From contig NZ_LZJI01000206.1 of the NCBI RefSeq assembly GCF_001667775.1, forward strand, positions 1-64,000: a stretch of DNA of 64,000 nucleotides, in the 5' to 3' direction. This DNA is from Mycobacterium sp. E1747 (GTDB lineage: Bacteria > Actinomycetota > Actinomycetes > Mycobacteriales > Mycobacteriaceae). The notes under the pieces were generated by a model that had not been told where the DNA came from, did no database searches, and saw nothing but the letters and a program-made list of their open reading frames with translations. The position numbers were made by a program, and so were the translations under genes. Below are positions 1-15,079 of the stretch, piece by piece (position 1 is the first letter of the stretch; every line of letters begins with the position of its first letter).

Positions 1-136
1 GGCCGCCCGGGGCGGGGGCGGCGGGTGGCCCCTGTTCCGGCCCCGGCAGTGGCTCCTGCTGCGGCGGCGGCGGCGCTGATCCGGAGCCGCCGCCCGGGCC
101 GCCCGGCAGGGTGCGGCTCGCACCGTAAGGCGTCGG
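1..136. other. Unassigned GC-rich left edge
   Basis: This is the stretch beyond the echA5 stop codon. On the plus strand one frame is open from the window edge to a TAA at 126-128 and would end ...PPGRVRLAP. That could be the tail of a convergent gene (mmpL5 sits here in M. tuberculosis), but the visible residues are only Gly/Pro/Cys-rich and match nothing I recognise. On the minus strand the frame of echA5 stays open past its TAG as a proline-rich string. Neither frame can be confirmed from this fragment. Confidence 0.3.
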
Positions 137-904
137 CTAACTCGCGGGAGCGCCGTGCCGGCCCGCGCCCGCGGCGAACCGCCCCGCCCCCTCGTTCGCC
201 TCGGCCGCGACGCGCGAGATGCTGGCGAATTCGAAGTCGATCGCCTCGGATTCCGTTGTCCCCCATTGATGCAGCGCCGAGAGTCGGTCCGACCGCAGGC
301 ATTGCTGCGGCAGTGCGGCCAGTTGCGCGGCCAGTTCCTCAGCCGCTTGGCGGGCCTGACCTTTCGGCACGACGCGGTTGGCCAGCCCCATCGCGAGGGC
401 TTCGTCGGCCTTGACCCCGCGGCCGGTGAGGATCATGTCCATCGCGCGGCTGTGTCCGATCAGCCGCGGCAGCCGCACCGTGCCCCCGTCGATCAGCGGC
501 ACGCCCCAGCGGCGGCAGTACACCCCGAACACGGCGTCCTCCTCGGCCACCCGCAGGTCGCACCAGACGGCCAACTCCAGACCCCCGGCGACCGCGAAGC
601 CGCTGACGGCGGCGATCACCGGCTTGGACAGCACCATTCGCGTCGGTCCCATCGGGCCTGGACCCGTCCGGTGCACGGCGTTGGCGTCCGGTGTGCCGAA
701 GGCCTTCAAATCGGCGCCGGCGCAGAAGGTTCCACCGTCTCCCCACAGCACGGCGACCGACGCGGTGTCGTCGCGGTCGAATTCGTCGAACGCCGCGTAC
801 AGCGCGGCGGCCGTGGGGCCGTTGACCGCATTGCGGGCGGCCGGGCGGTTCAGGATCACCGTCGTCACCGGGCCGTTGCGCTCGATGCGCACTGGGTCGC
901 TCAT
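137..904 (-). CDS. echA5: Enoyl-CoA hydratase/isomerase family protein (EchA5-like)
   Basis: A 255-residue crotonase-fold protein, the usual length for a single-domain enoyl-CoA hydratase, acting on acyl-CoA thioesters in the cytoplasm. The oxyanion-hole region is visible as TFCAGADLKAFG (about residues 59-70), and the second loop as AVSGFAVAGGLELA (about 99-112). The C-terminal helices are complete. The start ATG overlaps the stop of the upstream PaaX-like gene by ATGA, so the two are translationally coupled. The gene is last in the minus-strand run end-lpqP-fadE8-echA4-paaX-echA5, the same order as Rv0670-Rv0675. The physiological substrate cannot be read from the sequence. The catalytic Glu pair of classical hydratases is not obvious, so isomerase or hydrolase activity is possible. 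Confidence 0.85.
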   Translation of the reverse strand: MSDPVRIERNGPVTTVILNRPAARNAVNGPTAAALYAAFDEFDRDDTASVAVLWGDGGTFCAGADLKAFGTPDANAVHRTGPGPMGPTRMVLSKPVIAAVSGFAVAGGLELAVWCDLRVAEEDAVFGVYCRRWGVPLIDGGTVRLPRLIGHSRAMDMILTGRGVKADEALAMGLANRVVPKGQARQAAEELAAQLAALPQQCLRSDRLSALHQWGTTESEAIDFEFASISRVAAEANEGAGRFAAGAGRHGAPAS

Positions 905-1620
905 TTTGCCTCCGCGAATAGGGGTTCCCGCCGCCGCAGCAGCTCGGTGGCGAAGTCGTGGTAGGCCGCGCGCAGCCGCGCGCCCGGCCAGTCGGCGGGC
1001 AGCAATTCGTCGGGCAATACCGGGTCGGTGAGCAGGTGGCGCACCGTCGCCGCCGCCACCACGAACCGGGCTGGAATGTTCGGCGCGGCGGCCATCTCGT
1101 CGAACAGCCGGTTACCGGCCCGGGCCCACGCGGGCAGATCCCACAGCTGGGCGGCGAGCTCGGCGGCATCGTCGACGCGCGCGCGCAGCACCCGCACCCG
1201 GGCGTCGATCTCGGGATCGAGGTCGAGCTCCAGGTTGTCGGGGCGCATCCACACGCCCTCGCGCAGTTCACCGAAGCGCTTGCCGTGCATGGTGTTTCGC
1301 AGCGCGGCCCGCGTGCGGGCGTCGCCGCCCACGCTGGTCACGATCAGCGTGATCCACTCCCCGCCCCATGGCCGGACCCGTGGGTCGATGGCGTCGTCCT
1401 GGCGTCGCTGCCGGGCCAGCAGGCGATCAGAGAGCCGATAGCCGTCCGCGGAGCGGATCAGGTCACCGGCGCCCACCATGCGGGTCAGCGCGACCCGCAG
1501 CGTCGTCTCTTTGATGCCGAAATCCGAAGTAAGCCGGATTAATTCGCTGGCCCGCGCGTGCGCCGGGTGGGCCCCGAGCAACACACTGAGCACCACCGAC
1601 CGCGCCGTCATGGTGGCCAT
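901..1620 (-). CDS. PaaX family transcriptional regulator
   Basis: A 239-residue protein with the three-part layout of PaaX, the phenylacetyl-CoA-responsive repressor. It has an N-terminal winged helix (about 10-75, containing GIKETTLRVALTRMVGAGDL), a middle domain with paired tryptophans around WGGEWITLI, and a C-terminal domain ending in a LLPADWPGARLR motif followed by a Tyr/Phe helix. It corresponds in position to Rv0674. It lies between two crotonase genes and downstream of an acyl-CoA dehydrogenase. Control of this acyl-CoA operon by an acyl- or aryl-CoA ligand is therefore the natural inference, but no ligand is shown. A second in-frame ATG nine bases downstream (1611) could also be the start. 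The gene begins three bases after the echA4 stop and overlaps echA5. Confidence 0.8.
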   Translation of the reverse strand: MATMTARSVVLSVLLGAHPAHARASELIRLTSDFGIKETTLRVALTRMVGAGDLIRSADGYRLSDRLLARQRRQDDAIDPRVRPWGGEWITLIVTSVGGDARTRAALRNTMHGKRFGELREGVWMRPDNLELDLDPEIDARVRVLRARVDDAAELAAQLWDLPAWARAGNRLFDEMAAAPNIPARFVVAAATVRHLLTDPVLPDELLPADWPGARLRAAYHDFATELLRRREPLFAEAK

Positions 1621-1623
1621 GGG

Positions 1624-2562
1624 CTAGACCTGTGACGCGCGGCGGCCGTAGTCACCGAAGGGCTCGTCGCGATGCCGCACCGCTTCCCGGAAGCCGTGCT
1701 CGGTGGCGTCGGCGACGAAGGTATGGCCTTCCGGGGTGTGCCGGGCGACCCCGTCGAACACGGTGCTGACCATCCGGCTGGTGGCCACACCCTGTTGCAG
1801 CAGAGCCGAATTCAGCGCGAGTTTTACCATGATCAGCTGGTTGACCGGCACCGCGGCGATCCGCTGCACCAACCGCTCGGTGCGCTCGTCGAGGTCTTGG
1901 GGCTCCGGCGCCTCGACCGCCAGGCCCCATTCGGCGGCCTGGGCCCCGGTGATGCAGTCGCCGGTGAACAGCAGGCGCTTGGCGCGCTGGTCGCCGAGCC
2001 GGTGCGCCCACAGGCCCGCCGCCGGGACGCCCCATACCCGCGTCGGCGGATATCCGATCTTGGCGTCGGCGGCGGCGATCACCTGGTCGGCGTGCAGCGC
2101 GATGTCGGTGCCCCCCGCCACGCAGTAGCCGTGGATCTTGACCACCGTCGGCTTGTCGGCGTGCATCAGGCTGGAGAAGCCGCGCACGAACCGACTCATC
2201 ATCTGGTAGTCGATCATCGGGTCCCACGGCTGATCGGGTAAGTGGTTGACCGCCTGGGTTTTTCCGCTGAGCACGGTGCCCGCGTACGCGCCGGTCCCGC
2301 CGGCCGAGCCGGTGCGGTCGGCGTACGCGCTCAGGTCGAAGCCCGCGCAGAATCCCTCGCCCCGGCCCGACACCAGGATCACGTGCACGTTGGGATCCAG
2401 GTCGGCGCGCTCCACCAGCGCCGAGAGCTCCAGCGGGGTGTCGGCGACGATCGCGTTCCCCTTCTCCGGCCGGTTGAAGGTGATCCGGGCTACCCGATCG
2501 GTGACCTCATAGGTCATCGTCTTCAGTTTGTCGAAGTCGACTGGTCTGATCGCGTGAGTCAT
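1624..2562 (-). CDS. echA4: Enoyl-CoA hydratase/isomerase family protein (EchA4-like)
   Basis: A 312-residue crotonase-superfamily protein, longer than EchA5 because of an insertion after the first oxyanion loop. GRGEGFCAGFDLSAYADR (about 86-103) is followed by some 50 extra residues before the second loop KIHGYCVAGGTDIALHAD. The same long form is annotated as EchA4 in M. tuberculosis. It is predicted to hydrate or isomerise an enoyl-CoA, possibly the product of the adjacent acyl-CoA dehydrogenase FadE8. The start ATG overlaps the fadE8 stop by ATGA, which implies coupled translation. The substrate is unknown; a thioesterase or hydrolase role is not excluded. Confidence 0.85.
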   Translation of the reverse strand: MTHAIRPVDFDKLKTMTYEVTDRVARITFNRPEKGNAIVADTPLELSALVERADLDPNVHVILVSGRGEGFCAGFDLSAYADRTGSAGGTGAYAGTVLSGKTQAVNHLPDQPWDPMIDYQMMSRFVRGFSSLMHADKPTVVKIHGYCVAGGTDIALHADQVIAAADAKIGYPPTRVWGVPAAGLWAHRLGDQRAKRLLFTGDCITGAQAAEWGLAVEAPEPQDLDERTERLVQRIAAVPVNQLIMVKLALNSALLQQGVATSRMVSTVFDGVARHTPEGHTFVADATEHGFREAVRHRDEPFGDYGRRASQV

Positions 2563-4187
2563 CCCTTTACCAGAGCACGCTCAAGAATGGGAGCCAGGTC
2601 CAGCCCGGTGGGCATCGTGCCGAATGCCCCGCCCCACTGGCGGTCGAGCCGGGTGGTCAGGAAGGCCTCGGCGACCGCGGGGTGGCCGTAGCGCACCAGC
2701 AGCGACCCCTGCAGCGCCAGGCAGATGTCCTCGGCGACCTTGCGGGCCCGGAGCGTGATGGTGTCCAGATCGGTCAGGTCCGCCCGCAGCCGGTCAACGT
2801 GGGCGCCCAGTCGCGCGTCAGCCGCGGCGCTCTCGGCCAGTTCGGCGAACAGCACCTCGACGCATTCGGGACGAGTTGCCATGGCGCGCAACGTGTCCAG
2901 CGCGCTGACGTTGCCCGAGCCCTCCCAGATGCCCATCAGCGGCGCCTCGCGGAACAGCCGCGGCATGCCCGAGTCCTCGACGTAACCATTGCCACCCAGG
3001 CATTCCAGCGCCTCCGCCGCGTGCGGGGTCGCGCGCTTGCACACCCAGTACTTGCTGGCCGCCAAACCGATGCGGCGCAGCAGCGCCTCCCGGTCGTCGC
3101 CGCGCAACGCCTTGTCGGTGGCCCCAGCCATCCGCATCGCGACGATGGTGGCGGCCTCGGCCTCCACGGCCAGGTCGGCCAGCACGTTGCGCATCAACGG
3201 CTGGTCGATCAGGTAGGCGCCGAACGCCTTTCGGTGCTGGGCGTGGTGGATCGCGCGGGTCAGGCCCGTGCGCATGCTGGTGGCGCTGCCCAGGGTGCAG
3301 TCCAGCCGGGTGAGGTTGACCATCTCGATGATGGTCGGGACCCCGCGGCCCTCCTCGCCCACCAGCCATGCGATGGCACCGTCATATTCGACCTCGCTGG
3401 ACGCGTTGGCGTGGTTGCCGAGCTTGTCCTTCAAGCGCTGCAGGAACATCCGGTTGCGGCTGCCGTCGGGCAGGATCCGGGGAAGCATGAAACACGACAG
3501 TCCGCCCGGCGCCTGCGCGAGCACCAGGAAGATGTCGCACATCGGCGCCGAGGTGAACCACTTGTGGCCGGTGAGGCGGTAGGTGCCGTCGCCGTTCGGG
3601 GTTGCCTGCGTGGTCCCGGCGCGCACGTCGGAGCCACCCTGCTTCTCGGTCATCGACATGCCGGCGGTGATGCCGCGCTTGGTGGTGGCCAGCCTGAGCT
3701 CAGGATCGTATTCGCGGCTGGTTAGCAGGGGCTCGTAAACCGCCGCGAGTTCGGGGTTGTAGCGCAGCGCGGGGACGACCGCGTAGGTCATCGAGATCGG
3801 GCAGGTGTGCCCGGGCTCGACGTTCCACACCGACATCTTGGCCGCCCGCACCACGTGGGCGCCCGGGCGTCCGTCGGCCCACGGCGCCGCGTGGATGCCA
3901 TGGGCGATCGCCGTGCGCATCAGCTCGTGATAGGCCGGGTCGAACTCGATCTCGTCGACCCGGTGGCCGTACTTGTCGTGGGTGTGCAGGATGGGCCGGT
4001 TGCGGTCGGCGAGCTCGCCCCACCGCTGGGCCTGGCGGCCACCGGCGATCGCGCCCACCTCGGTCACCTCTTCTGTGCCCCATTCCCCGCCCTCGCGGAT
4101 CAGGGCCTCGACGAGCACCGCGGACGTCGCGGGGTTGTAGTTCTCCAGCGGGGGAACCTGGTTGGTGACGACATGGGTATCCGACAT
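2559..4187 (-). CDS. fadE8: Acyl-CoA dehydrogenase, AidB-like (FadE8)
   Basis: A 542-residue flavoprotein of the acyl-CoA dehydrogenase superfamily, longer than the roughly 380-residue beta-oxidation enzymes and resembling AidB/isovaleryl-type members. FAD and substrate regions are visible as MSMTEKQGGSDVRAGTTQA (around 190-208) and GHKWFTSAPMCDIFLVLAQ, and the C-terminal LECLGGNGYVEDSGMPRLFRE motif is intact. The start MSDTHVVTNQ is chosen because it matches the family N-terminus and lies seven bases after a TANNNT hexamer. Two further in-frame ATGs lie 9 and 33 bases upstream. The gene follows lpqP by 51 bases and is coupled to echA4. It is predicted to act on an acyl-CoA, with electrons passed to ETF; AidB-like nucleic-acid protection is a less likely alternative. 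Confidence 0.88.
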   Translation of the reverse strand: MSDTHVVTNQVPPLENYNPATSAVLVEALIREGGEWGTEEVTEVGAIAGGRQAQRWGELADRNRPILHTHDKYGHRVDEIEFDPAYHELMRTAIAHGIHAAPWADGRPGAHVVRAAKMSVWNVEPGHTCPISMTYAVVPALRYNPELAAVYEPLLTSREYDPELRLATTKRGITAGMSMTEKQGGSDVRAGTTQATPNGDGTYRLTGHKWFTSAPMCDIFLVLAQAPGGLSCFMLPRILPDGSRNRMFLQRLKDKLGNHANASSEVEYDGAIAWLVGEEGRGVPTIIEMVNLTRLDCTLGSATSMRTGLTRAIHHAQHRKAFGAYLIDQPLMRNVLADLAVEAEAATIVAMRMAGATDKALRGDDREALLRRIGLAASKYWVCKRATPHAAEALECLGGNGYVEDSGMPRLFREAPLMGIWEGSGNVSALDTLRAMATRPECVEVLFAELAESAAADARLGAHVDRLRADLTDLDTITLRARKVAEDICLALQGSLLVRYGHPAVAEAFLTTRLDRQWGGAFGTMPTGLDLAPILERALVKG

Positions 4188-4200
4188 GCCCCTCATGTTA
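4188..4200 (-). promoter_or_regulatory. Probable leaderless -10 element of fadE8
   Basis: On the minus strand the hexamer TAACAT (4200-4195) fits the mycobacterial TANNNT -10 consensus and is followed by GAGGGGC and then the ATG at 4187. Seven bases between hexamer and start codon would place transcription at or next to the A of ATG. GAGGGG could instead act as a Shine-Dalgarno, but it is only one base from the ATG. Confidence 0.45.
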
Positions 4201-4238
4201 CATTTTTTGAACAGCCGCACAAGAGGTGTAATGCGTCG

Positions 4239-5078
4239 TCACCGTGGGTGCGCGGCGAAGAACTCCCACAGGGTGCGGGCGGCGAACGGCGGCCACTCGT
4301 GTCCGCCCGCCTCGATCGTGATGAGCGTGACGCCGCGGTTGCCGGCGCATCCCGCCGTCGAGGTGGCGGTCGGGCCGTCGCTGGTGGCGGTCGGGTTCGC
4401 GCACTGATCGACGTTGCGCCAGAACGCATTCACGTCGGGGACCGCCGGGCCGTTGATCACGCTGAAACCCTGCCCGCCACCGTAGGGCACCAGCCGGTCC
4501 GCAGTGCCGTGGATGTGCATGATCGACGTCGGACGCGGATTCGGACATCGGTTCAGCTGGGTGCCGGCGACCGGACCGATCGCGGCGAAGATGTCGGTGG
4601 CGCAGGCCAGCGTGTAGGACATGATGCCGCCGTTGCTCATGCCGGAGACATAGATGCGGGCGGGGTCCGTGCCGACGTGCTTGGCGACGTCGGCGACGAC
4701 CGCGCTGATGAACGCGACGTCGTCGACGCCCTCCCGTCCCGGCCGGCCACAGCAGGTTTCCCCGTCGACGTTCCAGGCCCGATCCAGCCCGTCCGGGTAG
4801 GCGACGACGAACTTGGAAGAATCGGCCAATTCGTCCCAGCCGTAATCCCTTTCGACCTGTCGGGCGCTCCCGGAATAGCCGTGCAGCACGACGACCAGCG
4901 GCGGCGAAGCGGGTTTGCTCACCGGCTCGTAGAGCCGGTAGCTGCGATCATGTCCGCCCACATCGAGATGGTGCAGGCTGGTCCCGGTGACGAAGCCCGA
5001 GGGCGGCTCGGGTTTCAGCGGCGAACAGCTCACGACCAGCAGGACTACCCCGAGAAGCGTTGCGAGCCGACCGAGCAC
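4239..5078 (-). CDS. lpqP: Lipoprotein esterase, PHB-depolymerase/feruloyl-esterase type (LpqP)
   Basis: A 279-residue secreted lipoprotein. Residues 1-18 form a hydrophobic signal ending in the lipobox VVSC, with Cys18 as the predicted lipidated residue. The rest is an alpha/beta hydrolase of the polyhydroxybutyrate-depolymerase/LpqC type. The oxyanion segment is VVVLHGYSG (62-70), and the nucleophile Ser148 is in GMSNGG. The probable acid is Asp194 in HGTADRLVP and the base is His260 in AGGHEWP. Paired Cys109/Cys110 and further cysteines suggest disulfides outside the membrane. It starts with GTG 11 bases after the end gene's stop. It is predicted to hydrolyse an ester at the cell surface; the natural substrate is not known. 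Its position matches Rv0671. Confidence 0.85.
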   Translation of the reverse strand: MLGRLATLLGVVLLVVSCSPLKPEPPSGFVTGTSLHHLDVGGHDRSYRLYEPVSKPASPPLVVVLHGYSGSARQVERDYGWDELADSSKFVVAYPDGLDRAWNVDGETCCGRPGREGVDDVAFISAVVADVAKHVGTDPARIYVSGMSNGGIMSYTLACATDIFAAIGPVAGTQLNRCPNPRPTSIMHIHGTADRLVPYGGGQGFSVINGPAVPDVNAFWRNVDQCANPTATSDGPTATSTAGCAGNRGVTLITIEAGGHEWPPFAARTLWEFFAAHPR

Positions 5079-5089
5079 GGGCGGAGATC

Positions 5090-5845
5090 TCAGCCGCCGG
5101 TCTTTTCCCGCAGGAACGCGATGTCGTCCTTGCGTCCCTCGTCGGCGGTCTCGCAGATGACGGGCGCATCGGCCGCCGTCACCACCGCGACGAGCAGTTC
5201 GGGATCGATCTGGCCGGTGCCGAAGTTGGCGTGCCGGTCGGCGCCCGAACCCGCCGCGTCCCTCGAGTCGTTGCAGTGCACCAGGTCGATGCGTCCGGTC
5301 AGGGCCCGGATCCGCTCGACCGCGTCGACCAGCGCCTCACCCGCGGCCCAGGCGTGACAGGTGTCCAGGCAGAAGCCGATGCCCTTGTCGCCGATGTGAT
5401 CCCAGAGTTTGCCGATGGTGTCGAAGTGGCGGGCCATCGCGTGGTCGCCGCCCGCGGTGTTCTCCAGATACACGGGCACGTCGGTTTCCAGGTAGTCCAG
5501 CGCCTTGACCCACCGCTGGAATCCGGCCTCCATGTCGTCGTCGTCGGCGTGGCCGCCGTGCACGATCACGGCCGTCGCGCCGATCTCCGCGGCCGCGTCG
5601 CAGGTGTCCTGCAGGATCTTGCGCGACGGGATCCGGATGCGGTTGTTCGCCGATGCCACGTTGATGAGGTAGGGCGCGTGGACGTAGAGCGGCACGGCCG
5701 ACGCCTTGAGCGTCGGGGCGTCGTCGCGGGGCTTCGCCTTCTTCCAGCTCTGCGGGTTGCCGAGAAAGAACTGCACCACGTCGGCCCCGTCCGCCTGTGC
5801 GGCGGCCAGCGGGTCGTCGTTGTGGACGTGTGAACCGATGAGCAC
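5090..5845 (-). CDS. end: Endonuclease IV (AP endonuclease)
   Basis: A 251-residue TIM-barrel AP endonuclease, the mycobacterial Nfo/End, which nicks 5' of abasic sites in base-excision repair. Family signatures are present in order: IGSHVHNDDP at the N-terminus, VVQFFLGNPQSWK, VHAPYLINVAS, VIVHGGH, PVYLENTAGGD, FCLDTCHAWAAG, DLVHCNDS and VICETADEGR near the end. The His, Glu and Asp zinc ligands of the three-metal site are therefore intact. The GTG at 5845 is chosen because it gives the family N-terminus (MLIGSHV) and lies seven bases downstream of a TANNNT hexamer. The open frame runs further upstream into the rpoC terminator and cannot all be coding. The gene heads the lpqP-fadE8-echA4 run. 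Confidence 0.92.
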   Translation of the reverse strand: MLIGSHVHNDDPLAAAQADGADVVQFFLGNPQSWKKAKPRDDAPTLKASAVPLYVHAPYLINVASANNRIRIPSRKILQDTCDAAAEIGATAVIVHGGHADDDDMEAGFQRWVKALDYLETDVPVYLENTAGGDHAMARHFDTIGKLWDHIGDKGIGFCLDTCHAWAAGEALVDAVERIRALTGRIDLVHCNDSRDAAGSGADRHANFGTGQIDPELLVAVVTAADAPVICETADEGRKDDIAFLREKTGG

Positions 5846-5858
5846 GATGGCCAGTGTA
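5846..5858 (-). promoter_or_regulatory. Probable leaderless -10 element of end
   Basis: The minus-strand hexamer TACACT (5858-5853) is followed by GGCCATC and the GTG start at 5845. The TANNNT-N7-start layout is typical of leaderless mycobacterial genes. It would give end its own promoter downstream of the rpoC terminator. Confidence 0.5.
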
Positions 5859-5942
5859 GTGAGTGCCACCGACCGGCCCGCGCCGGCGAACGTGCGGCTG
5901 GCCGCACACTCGGCGCTAGAGGGGCCCAACGGGCGCACGAAA

Positions 5943-5976
5943 AAGCCCCGGGCCTCTTTGCTTAGGCCCGGGGCTT
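5943..5976 (-). terminator. Intrinsic terminator of the rpoBC operon
   Basis: A perfect 13-bp stem (arms 5943-5955 and 5964-5976, core GCCCCGGGCCT) with an 8-base loop. Read on the minus strand it is followed directly by a run of T (GGGGCTTTTTCG). It lies 12 bases after the rpoC stop, so it ends the rpoB-rpoC transcript before end. Confidence 0.9.
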
Positions 5977-5988
5977 CTTCGTTGCCAA

Positions 5989-9939
<3,951 letters not shown>

Positions 9940-9980
9940 GTAACTCCCTTTCCCCTTGCGGGTTTAGTAACTAAAAGTGA

Positions 9981-13502
<3,522 letters not shown>

Positions 13503-13899
13503 GATGCATCCTTCCAGCACCTCGTGCGACTCACGAAGACCGGAACACCCGGTTGCGTTCGCCGCGAATTGTGTCGGTTAGGCCGGCGAACAATCTGTCC
13601 GGATCTCACGCGCACGAGCAAAGAACTAAGCCGCTTACAGGGGGCTCAGGCTTAGACCACGGTGTCAGGTGGCGGGTGAGGTGGGCAGGAGGTAGCCAGC
13701 GCAACGTCCAACAATAGCGTAGGGCGGCGCATTCCTCAACTGTCCAGCGCAGGACATCCAGGGACATCGGCGCTGGCTGGCATCTCGACTCTCCGCTGGA
13801 TACATGCTGCCCAACAGACTGGCCCGTTTACGGCCCGTCGTCAAGAGGGCGGGCCGGGAGAGTTACGCGAAGTTATCGCGAAATCTCGGGCCGAGCGAG
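13503..13899. other. Intergenic region carrying the rpoBC promoter
   Basis: This 397-base stretch between mceG and rpoB, both on the minus strand, holds no convincing gene. It must contain the promoter of rpoBC. I cannot fix it with confidence: a minus-strand TANNNT hexamer TACGCT lies at 13721-13716, more than 200 bases upstream of rpoB, and no good -35 was seen. The proximal 60 bases contain the GGAAGG ribosome binding site. In M. tuberculosis the same interval holds about eleven genes (Rv0656c-Rv0666), of which nothing is left here. Confidence 0.6.
13831..13856 (-). terminator. Possible terminator hairpin after mceG
   Basis: A 7-bp perfect stem CGGCCCG/CGGGCCG with a 12-base loop lies about 45 bases downstream of the mceG stop. 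It has no T run, so it is at best a mycobacterial-type, U-poor terminator. Confidence 0.3.
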
Positions 13900-14910
13900 C
13901 TAGTCGCCGACCTCGTGCGCCCGGTACTTGTGGGTGCCCTCCATGTCGTCGATGATCGCGGCTTGCGCCTTCGGCGGCAGGGTGTGCAGGATCTCGCGCA
14001 CCCGCGCCTGGCGGCGGCCGACGGCCTTGCGCTCGGGCATTCCGGGGGACGCGACGATCTGCGGCGGCACGCCCTCGATCTCCTCCACACCGCCGGCGTG
14101 CTGGCCGGCCTCGAGGGCGGCCTGCTCTTCGGCCATCGTCGACTCGTCCTTCTCCTCGGACATGCCGATCGGGCCGATGCGGCGCCCGTTGAGGAACTGC
14201 CGCACGACCGGCTCGTCGCTGGTCAGCAGCACCTCACGCGGGCCGAACATGACCAGCTTGCGCCGAAAGAGCATGCCCATGTTGTCCGGCACGGTGCGGG
14301 CGATGTTGATGTTGTGCGTCACGATGAGGACGGTGGCGTCGATCTGGGCATTGATGTCGAGGATCAGCTGGCTCAGATAGGCGGTGCGGACCGGGTCCAG
14401 ACCGGAGTCGGGCTCGTCGCAGAGGATGATCTGCGGGTCCATCACCAGCGCGCGGGCCAGGCTGGCGCGCTTGCGCATACCGCCGGAGATCTCGCCGGGG
14501 AACTTCTTCTCGTCACCGCCCAGACCCACCATGGTCAGCTTCTCCATGACGATGTCACGGATCTCGCCTTCCTTCTTCTTGGTGTGCTCGCGCAGCGGGA
14601 AGGCGGCGTTGTCGAACAGGTTCATCGAACCGAACAGGGCGCCGTCCTGGAACATGACGCCGAACAGGGTGCGGATCTCGTAGAGTTCCTTGGCCGAACA
14701 CTGCAGGATGTCGGTGCCATCGATCACGACCGAACCGCGCTCAGGCCGCAGCAGACCGATCAGGGACTTCAGGAACACCGATTTGCCGGTACCCGACGGC
14801 CCCAGCAGGACGCTCACCTCCCCGGCAGGGATCTCCAGGGTCACGTCTTCCCAAATTCTCGACGACCCGAAGGACTTCGTGAGGCCGTTCACCTCAATAG
14901 CGACACCCAT
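13900..14910 (-). CDS. mceG: Mce transporter ATPase MceG (Mkl)
   Basis: A 336-residue ABC ATPase that powers the Mce lipid importers, at the inner face of the membrane. Walker A is GPSGTGKS (37-44), the signature is SGGMRKR (142-148), and Walker B is IILCDEPDSGLDP (161-173) followed by the His switch in VTHNINIA. The roughly 90-residue C-terminal extension after the ATPase core (SEEKDESTMAEEQAA...VREILHTLPPKAQAAIIDDMEG) is characteristic of actinobacterial MceG. The extension ends close to the M. tuberculosis protein. This single ATPase serves all Mce systems although no mce operon is in the window. The start MGVAIEVNGLTKSFG is the conserved N-terminus. Confidence 0.95.
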   Translation of the reverse strand: MGVAIEVNGLTKSFGSSRIWEDVTLEIPAGEVSVLLGPSGTGKSVFLKSLIGLLRPERGSVVIDGTDILQCSAKELYEIRTLFGVMFQDGALFGSMNLFDNAAFPLREHTKKKEGEIRDIVMEKLTMVGLGGDEKKFPGEISGGMRKRASLARALVMDPQIILCDEPDSGLDPVRTAYLSQLILDINAQIDATVLIVTHNINIARTVPDNMGMLFRRKLVMFGPREVLLTSDEPVVRQFLNGRRIGPIGMSEEKDESTMAEEQAALEAGQHAGGVEEIEGVPPQIVASPGMPERKAVGRRQARVREILHTLPPKAQAAIIDDMEGTHKYRAHEVGD

Positions 14911-15079
14911 GCGAGATCCTTCCGTCGATGCTCATGCCCGCCACCTGCCCCTATGTGTGGCATCAGTCACTGTAGCGCACGCTTGCTGCTCGGCATCAGG
15001 GTTGCGTGGCACAGCCGGGAAAAATTGGCTGACCTGAGATCCCGCCATCGCCGGCGACCGCCATCCTATTCGACACGCG

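Noticed and set aside
1..414. Plus-strand frame across the left edge and echA5
   Set aside because: Ala/Arg/Pro-rich and antisense to a clear enoyl-CoA hydratase; no support as a gene.
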